Below are positions 1 through 5,792 of a stretch of 6,714 nt of DNA, in pieces. The translations under genes and the position numbers were made by a program. The stretch lies in NCBI GenBank assembly GCA_002748505.1, contig PDSN01000105.1:1-6714 (forward strand), in the 5' to 3' direction. Origin of the DNA: Gammaproteobacteria bacterium. Its GTDB lineage: Bacteria > Pseudomonadota > Gammaproteobacteria > Pseudomonadales > Halieaceae. The first letter of the stretch is position 1, and each line of letters starts with the position of its first letter. Below the pieces are notes generated by a model, which had not been told where the DNA came from, ran no database searches, and saw only the letters and a list, made by a program, of their open reading frames with translations.

Positions 1-32
1 TCCTGTGATCATGAACGACATCAAAGACTCTG

Positions 33-93
33 TCAGGCTCATCTCATATTGGAAACAGCCGCCTCGTTGTTCAGGCTCATTTCGTGTTGGAGA
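33..93. repeat. Imperfect 23-bp direct repeat pair, insertion-sequence-end-like
   Basis: Positions 33-55 and 71-93 share the word TCAGGCTCAT followed by a similar T/C-rich stretch ending TTGGAAA or TTGGAGA; 19 of 23 bases match and the period is 38 bp. The first copy is preceded by TG at 31-32. Tandem copies of a ~20-bp word just inside a terminus that starts with TG are a known feature of IS21-family ends. This could therefore be the end of an element lying mostly outside the window or lost. The family assignment is a guess from pattern only. Confidence 0.45.
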
Positions 94-273
94 AGACTCG
101 GGCAATACCAAATTGTCGTTGTGTGTTACACTCATTCGCGATGATGGTATCTTGTTTTACCTAATTTCTGCTAACACCTGATCGAAAAACTTGGAAGAGG
201 TTTTTCCAACTCGTTGAAAGTAAAGGTTTTTAGTTGGGTGTTGTCGTTCACCGCAGTTTTTGTACACCACTAC

Positions 274-402
274 AATCAAAACCCGATCAAGAAACCCCAA
301 AGCAATAAGACTCTTGTAAGCTATTGATATTTAATAATTTCATTCACAGGTGTGGTTCTTTACTGTCCCTGAGTGCTGTCAAAATCAAAATCCAATCAAG
401 AA
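274..402. repeat. 18/20-bp direct repeat pair
   Basis: AATCAAAACCCGATCAAGAA at 274-293 recurs at 383-402 as AATCAAAATCCAATCAAGAA, with two transitions and a 109-bp period. The second copy ends immediately before the stop codon of the minus-strand gene remnant (404-406). The repeat is long enough that chance is unlikely in so short a region. Its role is unknown; it may be a duplicated segment left by an insertion or a repeat family found elsewhere in the genome. Confidence 0.5.
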
Positions 403-968
403 CTCACGCCCAAAATGGTAAATACCCTGCCCGAGGGTGTTCAGGATCAGCATGTTTAATAAGGTTCTGATCCAGAGTCTGCCGAATAACAATACTTGCC
501 TGCGCGGCGTTTTTGCTACTGATGCCGAACCGCTCGCAGAGAGTACCATTTTTCATTCTTTCACCGTTCACCCATTTGAGCGCCGTGTGTAGATAGCAGG
601 CTCTGATACGTTCGGAAGGGGTCATTTTGGCAAACCGTCGCGGTGCATACAAAACGACCCGAACAGAGTCATTTTCGTGGCGAAAATCGGGCGCAGGCAT
701 TTGATGTAGTTCAATAGCAACAAGTACCTTATCAATGCCCGAACCTTGTTCCTCACAGAGGCCCATTCGTCGCATAGCCGACGCCAGGGCTTCGTTGCGT
801 GACTTTGGTGGGAGATCTAAAAAGCGCTTTGGATCAACCAGCGGCGTTCCCGGATTAGTGATTTCAATTCGGTCTGAAAACATCTCGATCTGCGGTCCAG
901 CGCCTGTCACTGTCATATCCTGGTGAATAATGGCATTCGCTAACGGCGTTCAAAGTTGACTGTCCCTG
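362..968. repeat. 10-bp direct repeat bracketing the truncated ATPase gene
   Basis: ACTGTCCCTG occurs at 362-371 and again at 959-968, just outside the two ends of the broken minus-strand gene (404-949). The bases around the two copies differ, so the shared word is short. It could be the trace of a duplication or recombination that delivered or truncated the segment, or two copies of a dispersed repeat motif. Chance cannot be excluded for a 10-mer, but the placement is suggestive. Confidence 0.35.
404..949 (-). pseudogene. C-terminal remnant of COG2865-type ATP-binding / transcriptional regulator
   Basis: The reading frame resembles the C-terminal half of the COG2865 family, which pairs an N-terminal AlbA/Schlafen-like DNA-binding domain with a GHKL-type ATPase fold (HATPase_c_4). 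The visible signature is LANAIIHQDM, then IEMFSDRIEITNPG and later EEQGSGIDKV, which match the N-box and following strands. An ATG at 914-916 would give a 170-residue protein, but the homology continues upstream of it (TPLANAIIHQD) to a stop at 950-952. That ATG is therefore an internal methionine rather than a native start. The DNA-binding domain and the N-box glutamate (expected as REAL-N, here TPL-N) are missing. The rest of the frame is open to ...GYLPFWA and its stop at 404-406, including a probable winged-helix-like tail (about residues 97-165). A full-length member is usually about 400-500 residues. Truncation by rearrangement is inferred; a short product from the internal ATG remains possible. 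Confidence 0.75.
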
Positions 969-1110
969 GTTTGTGCTTTTTTGCTCATTGACCCAATGGT
1001 CGATATATTTTCGCTTGAAGTTACGATCCCTGCGGGCTTTGCAGCCGGGCAGTCTGCCTTTTGCTGCATGGCGATAAGCCGACAAGTTTCCGCGGGGCTG
1101 CTTGAGTGAC
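950..1110. other. Intergenic stretch with possible mobile-element remnant
   Basis: This stretch lies between the broken ATPase frame and the end of ubiX. I see no start codon with a believable ribosome site and no recognisable protein domain. A minus-strand frame is open across it (about 864-1085), but its downstream third runs out of frame over the ATPase remnant, so it is not accepted as a gene. The ATPase homology stops abruptly at about 943-949, so this is foreign junction sequence relative to that gene. It holds one copy of the 10-bp repeat (959-968) and a hairpin (1030-1052). No U-tract terminator for ubiX is seen. Confidence 0.45.
1030..1052. repeat. REP-like imperfect hairpin
   Basis: CTGCGGGCTTTGCAGCCGGGCAG folds with an outer CTGC/GCAG stem and an inner GGCT/AGCC stem, separated by a small asymmetric internal loop. 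On the minus strand the tip is a GCAA tetraloop. The size and G/C-rich stem resemble repetitive extragenic palindromes. No T-run follows on either strand, so it is not a standard intrinsic terminator. Whether it is repeated in the genome cannot be told from one copy. Confidence 0.4.
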
Positions 1111-1674
1111 TTACTCCCCCCAGCGCCTCAGCACCCCGGAGTCTATGTCGAACAAATCCAGCATCCGCGCGCTGCTTTGGGTGATCATATCGGCGATGGA
1201 GGTGGGGGATGAATACATCGCGGGAACGGGCGGGGCGATGATGGCGCCCATTTCCGAGAGCGCGGTCATGGTGCGCAAATGCCCGGTGTGCAGCGGCGTT
1301 TCGCGCACCATTAACACCAGGCGGCGGCGTTCCTTCAATACCACATCCGCTGCCCGGGTCAGCAGCGATGAGGTAACACCGGTGTGAATTTCTGACAGGG
1401 TGCGTATGGAACAGGGTGCGATAAGCATACCCAGTGTTCTGAACGAGCCTGAGGCAATGCTGGCGGCCACATTGTCAAAGGGGTGCACGGTATCGGCGAG
1501 ACTTTTTAGCTCCGCAAGGCTCAGATCTGACTCAATCGCCAGCGTTTTTTCCGCTGCGGGGCTTATTATCAAATGGCTTTCGATATCGCTGCCTTTGAGT
1601 AATCTCAGTGCGGCGATGCCGTACTCGATGCCCGACGCGCCCGAAATGCCGACGATTAGTCGCTGCTTGCTCAT
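1111..1674 (-). CDS. ubiX: Flavin prenyltransferase UbiX
   Basis: UbiX transfers a dimethylallyl group from dimethylallyl phosphate to FMN, giving the prenylated FMN cofactor used by UbiD-type decarboxylases, classically in ubiquinone synthesis. The 187-residue length matches the short E. coli-type enzymes. The flavin-binding motif GISGASG is at 9-15, the ASGSFRTLGM segment at 73-83 and APCSIRTLS at 86-94. The LLTRAADVVLKERR block (104-117) carries R107 and K114. VRETPLHTGHL follows with E125, then PPVPAMY ending at Y154, R170, and W185 near the C-terminus. From memory of the Pseudomonas enzyme, these residues line the prenyl-phosphate and flavin site, so the protein looks active. The ATG at 1672-1674 has no strong ribosome site. 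It lies 25 bp after the stop of the upstream class V enzyme gene, so co-transcription and possibly coupling are likely. No ubiD gene is in the window. Confidence 0.95.
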   Translation of the reverse strand: MSKQRLIVGISGASGIEYGIAALRLLKGSDIESHLIISPAAEKTLAIESDLSLAELKSLADTVHPFDNVAASIASGSFRTLGMLIAPCSIRTLSEIHTGVTSSLLTRAADVVLKERRRLVLMVRETPLHTGHLRTMTALSEMGAIIAPPVPAMYSSPTSIADMITQSSARMLDLFDIDSGVLRRWGE

Positions 1675-1699
1675 GTGCTGATATTGCCCCGCCGTGGCG

Positions 1700-3319
1700 T
1701 TAATGATCGAGCAAGGGTATCACATCCTGCGGCAGGCGAAACCAGCAAATCGATTCGTGTTCCGGCTTTACGTTTAAACTGAAAACCCGCTCCTGAGCGG
1801 TGCGCGGCGCGCGTAAAATACGCTCTGCATCGGATAGAGTCTGGCCGAGTTTTGGAGCGGCGACTGTGTTGTTTGGCAGGGCCTGACTGAAATCCAGATC
1901 CGCCAGGCTTTCTACTTTGGGGGCGATGCCCTGATAACGCCAGGTGTTGGTTTTACTGTCGTGTTGGTAATAGGGCAGCATGCGCCAGCCGTGATCGGCA
2001 ACCAGGGTGAGTGCGTCCAGCAGATAATTAAACTCGGCCTCTGTAATAAAATAATTAAAGTTAAGGCGCACCCAGCCCGGTCTGAAGGCGGTGAAACCCT
2101 GCTCACTGGCTTTGTCGATCATAGCGCTGAGCTTTGGGGTCAGACCCAGCAAGTAGTGTCCATACGGGCCTGCACAGGAGCAGCCCCCGCGCAATTGAAT
2201 ACCAAATAAATCATTCATCAGTGCAGTCACAAAGCCGTAGTGCAGATCTTTGCCGTCGTGTTTTATGCGCAGGGAAAACAGGGCCAGACGGTTTTCGTCG
2301 GCGGGGCCCAGTACTTCGATATCAGGATGAGCCAGCAGGCGCTGCATCGCGCGGGTGGCGTAATTATGCTCGCGTATTTCAATTTCCTCGATGCCCACTT
2401 GTTGCTGCAATTTAAACACCAGTCCCGCGCGTATGGCTTCGACAATGCCGGGGGTGCCGCCCTCTTCGCGCTCTGCGCCCGCGGGCAGGTAGCGGTGGCC
2501 GTTGGGCGATACCCAGCTCACCGTGCCACCGCCAGGGACGGAGGGAATCCGGCGTTTAAATACGCTGCGTTTTACCACCAAAATGCCAGGCGTTCCCGGG
2601 CCGCCGATGAATTTATGGGGCGAAATAGACACCGCATCCAAAGGCGTTGCCGCGTTCATATCGATTTTGGTGTAGGGCGCTGCGGCGGCATAGTCCCAGC
2701 AGCACAGCGCGCCGTGTTGTTTTAACAGGCGCGATACCGCTGGCACATCGGTTTTTATGCCGGTGACATTGGACGCCGCGGAAAAGCTGCCGACTTTAAG
2801 GGGGCGGTCGCTGAACAGCTCCAGTTTTTTGGCCAGATCTTCGAGGCAAAGCTTTCCCCTGGCGTTTAAACACACACTGACTACGTCCGCAGCGCTTTCG
2901 CGCCAGGGGAGTTCATTGGAGTGGTGTTCATAGGGGCCGATAAAGACTACGGGGCGAGGCTGTTCGGGATCGCAGGGGCGATCCAGCTCCAGCAGTTTCA
3001 GGAGCTTGTCTACCGCTGCGGTAGCGCCGGAACCGCAAAATATCACCTGATCCTGATCGCCGGCGTTTACCGCTTTGGCGATTTCGCTGCGCGCCTGCTC
3101 GCGAAAGGCCGTGGTCTGTGCGCCGGTGGCGGAGCTGGTGGTGTGCGTATTGGCGTACCAGGGCAACACCGTATTCTGGATGTAGTCTTCTATAAAACCC
3201 AGGCTGCGTCCTGAGGCAGTGTAATCGGCGTATACCAGGGGGCGCAGGCCGAAGACGGTTAGCAGACCCCGGCCCTGGCCGATAAGTTCGTGACGAATAC
3301 GATCGATAAGCGCGGTCAT
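1700..3319 (-). CDS. PLP-dependent class V aminotransferase, cysteine-desulfurase-like, with C-terminal extension
   Basis: This is a fold-type I PLP enzyme of the class V (NifS/SufS-like) family. Numbered from the ATG at 3317-3319 (539 aa), the visible landmarks are ADYTASGR (about 31-38), the cofactor phosphate loop GSGATAA (96-102), YEHHSNELPW (130-139), the PLP-ring aspartate in WDYAAA (D209), and the Schiff-base lysine in SPHKFIGGPG (K236). RGGCSCAGPYGHYL (377-390) holds two cysteines, C380 and C382, at the position of the desulfurase active-site cysteine loop. A desulfurase or related lyase acting on a sulfur amino acid is plausible, but the substrate is not shown. SufS-type enzymes have about 400 residues; this one has a tail of roughly 95 residues after the class V domain, with no domain I recognise. 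A TTG at 3368-3370 would add 17 residues, but the ATG has a strong ribosome site and starts the conserved region. The gene is divergent from the Lrp-type regulator and precedes ubiX by 25 bp. Confidence 0.85.
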   Translation of the reverse strand: MTALIDRIRHELIGQGRGLLTVFGLRPLVYADYTASGRSLGFIEDYIQNTVLPWYANTHTTSSATGAQTTAFREQARSEIAKAVNAGDQDQVIFCGSGATAAVDKLLKLLELDRPCDPEQPRPVVFIGPYEHHSNELPWRESAADVVSVCLNARGKLCLEDLAKKLELFSDRPLKVGSFSAASNVTGIKTDVPAVSRLLKQHGALCCWDYAAAAPYTKIDMNAATPLDAVSISPHKFIGGPGTPGILVVKRSVFKRRIPSVPGGGTVSWVSPNGHRYLPAGAEREEGGTPGIVEAIRAGLVFKLQQQVGIEEIEIREHNYATRAMQRLLAHPDIEVLGPADENRLALFSLRIKHDGKDLHYGFVTALMNDLFGIQLRGGCSCAGPYGHYLLGLTPKLSAMIDKASEQGFTAFRPGWVRLNFNYFITEAEFNYLLDALTLVADHGWRMLPYYQHDSKTNTWRYQGIAPKVESLADLDFSQALPNNTVAAPKLGQTLSDAERILRAPRTAQERVFSLNVKPEHESICWFRLPQDVIPLLDH

Positions 3320-3476
3320 GTTCACCTTTCCTTTGCGTACAGGCAGCGTTAAGGCATCTATCTTAGTCAATTACAGGTGAAACATTGTGCTAATTTGTGC
3401 TTTAAGTTTCTTGTTTTAGTGAACGATTGGTTTGATAATTATAATTGTGTAGAACGCTGGTTTTTCTGTTGGGCTT
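3320..3476. promoter_or_regulatory. Divergent promoter region between class V enzyme and Lrp-type gene
   Basis: These 157 bases must hold the promoters of both divergent units. On the plus strand TATAAT at 3440-3445 is a perfect -10 hexamer about 30 bases before the GTG start; the sequence 17 bases upstream of it (TAGTGA) is a poor -35, as expected of a regulated or autoregulated promoter. The -10 sits within the palindrome AATTATAATT (3437-3446), an A/T-rich site compatible with Lrp-family binding. TTGTGCT occurs at 3385-3391 and 3395-3401, exactly 10 bp apart, and TTGTGTA lies at 3445-3451, another 50 bp on. All three are on the same helix face. No confident minus-strand promoter could be picked. 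Confidence 0.5.
3323..3334 (-). promoter_or_regulatory. Ribosome binding site deciding the class V enzyme start
   Basis: Read on the minus strand, AAAGGAAAGGTG lies just upstream of the ATG at 3317-3319, with five bases between the second GG and the start codon. It is the best Shine-Dalgarno-like match in the window. The competing upstream TTG at 3368-3370 has AGGTGAAAC about 10-15 bases before it, which is a weaker context, and the TTG form adds a segment not needed by the family. I therefore chose the ATG. Confidence 0.7.
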
Positions 3477-3923
3477 GTGGATAAGATTGATATTAAACTG
3501 CTGAAAGTGTTGCAGCGCGATGCCGGTTTGTCGGTAGGGGTGTTGGCCGAGCGGGTGGGTCTGTCCAAATCTGCCTGTTGGCGGCGTCTGCAAAAGCTCG
3601 AAGAGGCTGAGGTGATTAGCGGTCGCGTCACCTTGTTGAACCCCGAGGCCTTGGGTTTAAAACTCACGGTATTTATTTCTATTCGCACCAATGCGCATAA
3701 CAAGGTCTGGTCGGAGCAGTTTCGCCGGGTCGTGTTGGGCTTGCCAGGCGTGCTGGAGGTCTATCGAATGGGTGGCGATATCGACTACCTTATCAAGGCG
3801 GTGGTAGAGGATATGGTAGGATATGACGCGCTGTACCAGCGGTTGATTGAGGCTGATTTGTTTGAAGTCAGCGCGAGTTTTGTGATGGAAACCATCAAAC
3901 ACACCACCGAATTACCCCTGTAA
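3477..3923 (+). CDS. Lrp/AsnC family transcriptional regulator
   Basis: This is a DNA-binding regulator of the feast/famine family, which senses amino acids or related small molecules and wraps DNA as dimers to octamers. Its 148 residues match the usual 140-165. The N-terminal winged helix-turn-helix spans about 3-55, opening IDIKLLKVLQRDAG and with the recognition helix in LSKSACWRRLQKLEE (29-43). The ligand-binding RAM domain spans about 62-145, with the turn GGDIDYLI at 99-106 and the typical last strand SASFVMETIKHTTELPL. The start is GTG at 3477-3479; it gives the standard family N-terminus although its ribosome site is weak. It is divergent from the class V enzyme and lies 19 bp upstream of purU, so it probably controls one or both neighbours and itself. 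The ligand is unknown. Confidence 0.93.
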   Translation: MDKIDIKLLKVLQRDAGLSVGVLAERVGLSKSACWRRLQKLEEAEVISGRVTLLNPEALGLKLTVFISIRTNAHNKVWSEQFRRVVLGLPGVLEVYRMGGDIDYLIKAVVEDMVGYDALYQRLIEADLFEVSASFVMETIKHTTELPL

Positions 3924-3942
3924 GTGACTATAGGTTTTTAGC

Positions 3943-4806
3943 ATGGTAGCAACACCCGGTAAGTCGTATATTCTGTCTTTTAAGTGCCCTGATCGCCTGG
4001 GCGTGGTAGCACGTTATTCCGGTTTGTTGCTGGAGTGCGGTGCGTTCATCACTGAAATTGCCAACTACACCGATCCCGTGAGTGAGATGTTTTTCTTGCG
4101 CTGTGTGTTTGATGATCGGGATCTCGTCGTATCGATAGAGACTTTCGCTGAGCGCTTCGCCAAACTCGCCGACGACATGGGCATGGACTATACCCTGCGC
4201 GCGGCCAGTGACAAGCCCAAGGTTCTGGTGGCGGTATCGCAGTACGATCACTGTCTAAACACCCTGCTCACCAAGTGGCACTCTGGCGCGCTGCCCGCTG
4301 AGATTGTCGGTGTCGTGAGTAATCACAAGACCTGTGAGGCGATCACGCGCTGGTACGAACTGCCTTTTTACCATTTGCCGGTCAGCGCAGCGACCAAGCC
4401 CCAACAGGAAGCGGAGTTGCTGGACATCATTGCCCGGCACGAGGTCGACCTGCTGGTGCTGGCGCGCTACATGCAAATACTGTCAGACCATGTGTGCAGC
4501 GCGCTCGAGGGCAGGGTAATCAATATTCATCATTCCTTCCTGCCGGGCTTTAAGGGCGCAAAGCCCTACCATCAGGCCTACGAGCGCGGCGTTAAAATTA
4601 TCGGCGCGACCGCGCACTACGTGACCCCAGACCTGGATGAAGGCCCCATTTTGGTGCAGGAAATCAGACCGATTGACCACGCCACGTCCGTTGAGCAAAT
4701 GGTGCATCTGGGCCACGATCTTGAAGCCACGGCGCTGTCCCATGCGGTGCGTCTGCACTGTGAGCAGCGCATTTTCTTAAATCGCCAGCGCACGGTGATT
4801 TTGTAG
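3943..4806 (+). CDS. purU: Formyltetrahydrofolate deformylase PurU
   Basis: PurU hydrolyses 10-formyltetrahydrofolate to formate and tetrahydrofolate. It balances the folate one-carbon pool and, in E. coli, supplies formate to the PurT step of purine synthesis. The 287 residues match the family. An N-terminal ACT domain (about 8-85, beginning YILSFKCPDRLGVVARYSG) is the expected regulatory part, which in E. coli responds to methionine and glycine. The catalytic formyltransferase-fold domain spans about 90-285. The motif INIHHSFLPGFKGAKPYHQA starts at 193 and carries N194 and H196, and GATAHYV...LDEGPIL follows with D232, giving the Asn-His-Asp triad of the fold. All key residues are present. 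The ATG at 3943 is preceded by a weak TATAGG. The 19-bp gap from the Lrp-type gene suggests a shared transcript. A hairpin follows at 4839-4856. Confidence 0.96.
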   Translation: MVATPGKSYILSFKCPDRLGVVARYSGLLLECGAFITEIANYTDPVSEMFFLRCVFDDRDLVVSIETFAERFAKLADDMGMDYTLRAASDKPKVLVAVSQYDHCLNTLLTKWHSGALPAEIVGVVSNHKTCEAITRWYELPFYHLPVSAATKPQQEAELLDIIARHEVDLLVLARYMQILSDHVCSALEGRVINIHHSFLPGFKGAKPYHQAYERGVKIIGATAHYVTPDLDEGPILVQEIRPIDHATSVEQMVHLGHDLEATALSHAVRLHCEQRIFLNRQRTVIL

Positions 4807-4838
4807 CTGTTGCCAACGAATTGGAGTTTTCGCCACTT

Positions 4839-4856
4839 AGTGTTTTAAGAAACACT
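4839..4856. other. Perfect 7-bp hairpin downstream of purU
   Basis: AGTGTTT (4839-4845) and AAACACT (4850-4856) form a perfect stem with a four-base TAAG loop, about 30 bases after the purU stop. The stem is A/T-rich and is followed by GTACAAAG rather than a T-run, so it is not a textbook intrinsic terminator. It may stabilise the purU transcript end or be a protein-binding palindrome for the next gene. Confidence 0.35.
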
Positions 4857-4881
4857 GTACAAAGCGCTATTATGCCAGCAC

Positions 4882-4912
4882 ACGCAGCGATTGCGTTGTG
4901 ATTTAGCGATTG
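4882..4912. repeat. Short direct and inverted repeats before the HDOD gene
   Basis: AGCGATTG occurs at 4886-4893 and 4905-4912, 19 bp apart. The first copy overlaps a small inverted repeat, ACGCA (4882-4886) with TGCGT (4892-4896). The cluster ends 16 bases before the chosen ATG of the HDOD gene and could be an operator or leader structure. The words are short, so this is weak evidence. Confidence 0.25.
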
Positions 4913-4928
4913 ACAAGTGGGCATCATC

Positions 4929-5792
4929 ATGACCGATCAAGACAAGGCGGCTTTTGAGTTTGTAAGAGAACTGGCGCAAGAGCTTGCTAAAAAAGATTTC
5001 GATTTACCACCGTTTCCCGATACCGCGTTGCGGGTCAAAGAGGCGGTGTCTGACCCCGATATCTCGGTGAGTAAGTTAAGCGGTATTGTGATGTCAGAAC
5101 CCAATCTCGTCGCGCGCCTGTTGATGATGGCCAATTCCGTGGCGATGCGCCGCGGGCCCATCCAGGTGACGGACACCCGCACCGCGATTTCCCGCGTGGG
5201 GCTTGATATGGTGCGCAACCTGGCGGTGTCTTTTGCGGCGCGCGAAGCGTTTCACGCCGAACCCGGTAGCCCCTTGATGCACCGTCTTGAACAGACGCGC
5301 CATCACAGTATCGAGGTTTCCGCAATTGCCTACGTGCTGGCACGGCGTTTGCGCCGCTCGGTGCGCCCCGATGAAGCGATGCTGGCGGGGCTTTTGCACG
5401 CGGTGGGCAAGTTTTATATCTTCACCCGCGTGGAGGCCTTTCCCGAGTTGTTTGGCGATGACAAGAAGTTGGAGGAGCTAACGGATCAGTGGGGAGCTGG
5501 CGTGGGTCGCGCAATTGTGGAGTCATGGGGCTTTGACGAGGCGATCTCAAAGGCCGTGGATGAGTATGATGTGCTTGAACGCGATCCTTCCAAGCCTTCT
5601 GACTTGACTGATTTTGTGTTGATGGGAAATCTCATCGCCAAGCGCGATTTTCAGATCGATCCCAAGTCCCTGGATGACCTGGCAGATGTACCTTCTCTTG
5701 CGCGTATGCGTCTGGATTTGGAAACCTTGAAAAAAGTGTTGTCGGATTCCAGCGAAGATATTGAGTCGCTGGTGCATACCATGAAGGGCTGA
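4929..5792 (+). CDS. HDOD domain protein
   Basis: HDOD proteins carry a degenerate HD-hydrolase fold and usually act as non-enzymatic partners in signalling, for example in cyclic-di-GMP, chemotaxis or stress circuits. The gene gives 287 residues from the ATG. The domain spans roughly 22-210. It opens LPPFPDTALRVKEAVSDPD, then ISVSKLSGIVMSEPNLVARLL and the helix GLDMVRNLAVSFAAREAF, followed by HHSIEVSAIAYVLARRL and AGLLHAVGKFYIF. In true HD hydrolases the last motif reads LLHDIG; here alanine replaces the aspartate, so metal-dependent phosphohydrolase activity is not expected. No second domain or membrane segment is seen; the last ~80 residues are charged and helical. A GTG at 4917 would add four residues, but AGTGGG at 4916-4921 sits well as a ribosome site for the ATG. 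It appears to be its own transcription unit, and its partner is unknown. Confidence 0.88.
   Translation: MTDQDKAAFEFVRELAQELAKKDFDLPPFPDTALRVKEAVSDPDISVSKLSGIVMSEPNLVARLLMMANSVAMRRGPIQVTDTRTAISRVGLDMVRNLAVSFAAREAFHAEPGSPLMHRLEQTRHHSIEVSAIAYVLARRLRRSVRPDEAMLAGLLHAVGKFYIFTRVEAFPELFGDDKKLEELTDQWGAGVGRAIVESWGFDEAISKAVDEYDVLERDPSKPSDLTDFVLMGNLIAKRDFQIDPKSLDDLADVPSLARMRLDLETLKKVLSDSSEDIESLVHTMKG

Larger units (their letters stand above)
1..403. other. Non-coding, AT-rich, repeat-bearing left flank
   Basis: I see no convincing coding region on either strand in these 400 bases. The stretch is visibly richer in A and T than the genes to the right. It contains two imperfect direct-repeat pairs (33-55 with 71-93, and 274-293 with 383-402) and one copy of a 10-bp word repeated at 959-968. 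A short inverted repeat TTGGAA/TTCCAA (191-196 and 204-209, 7-base loop) is also present, but it is too weak to call a terminator. The region is best read as the decayed edge of an accessory or mobile insertion. That reading is inference, as no transposase is present. Confidence 0.5.

Noticed and set aside
1..403. CRISPR-like array from the repeated words
   Set aside because: Each repeat has only two imperfect copies, with unequal spacing and no uniform spacer size.
864..1085. 73-residue minus-strand frame rich in Arg and Lys
   Set aside because: It has no recognisable domain, and its downstream third lies out of frame over the ATPase remnant, whose own frame has clear homology. No ribosome site precedes its ATG.
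1400..1681. 93-residue plus-strand frame across ubiX
   Set aside because: Lies entirely opposite well-conserved ubiX sequence; a shadow frame.
2240..2725. 161-residue plus-strand frame
   Set aside because: It is antisense to the conserved core of the class V enzyme and shows only the codon-complement pattern of that gene.
2921..3214. 97-residue plus-strand frame, glycine-rich
   Set aside because: Antisense shadow of the N-terminal half of the class V enzyme; no homology or ribosome site.
4839..4856. Intrinsic terminator after purU
   Set aside because: The stem is perfect but A/T-rich and no T-run follows on either strand, so it is listed only as a hairpin.
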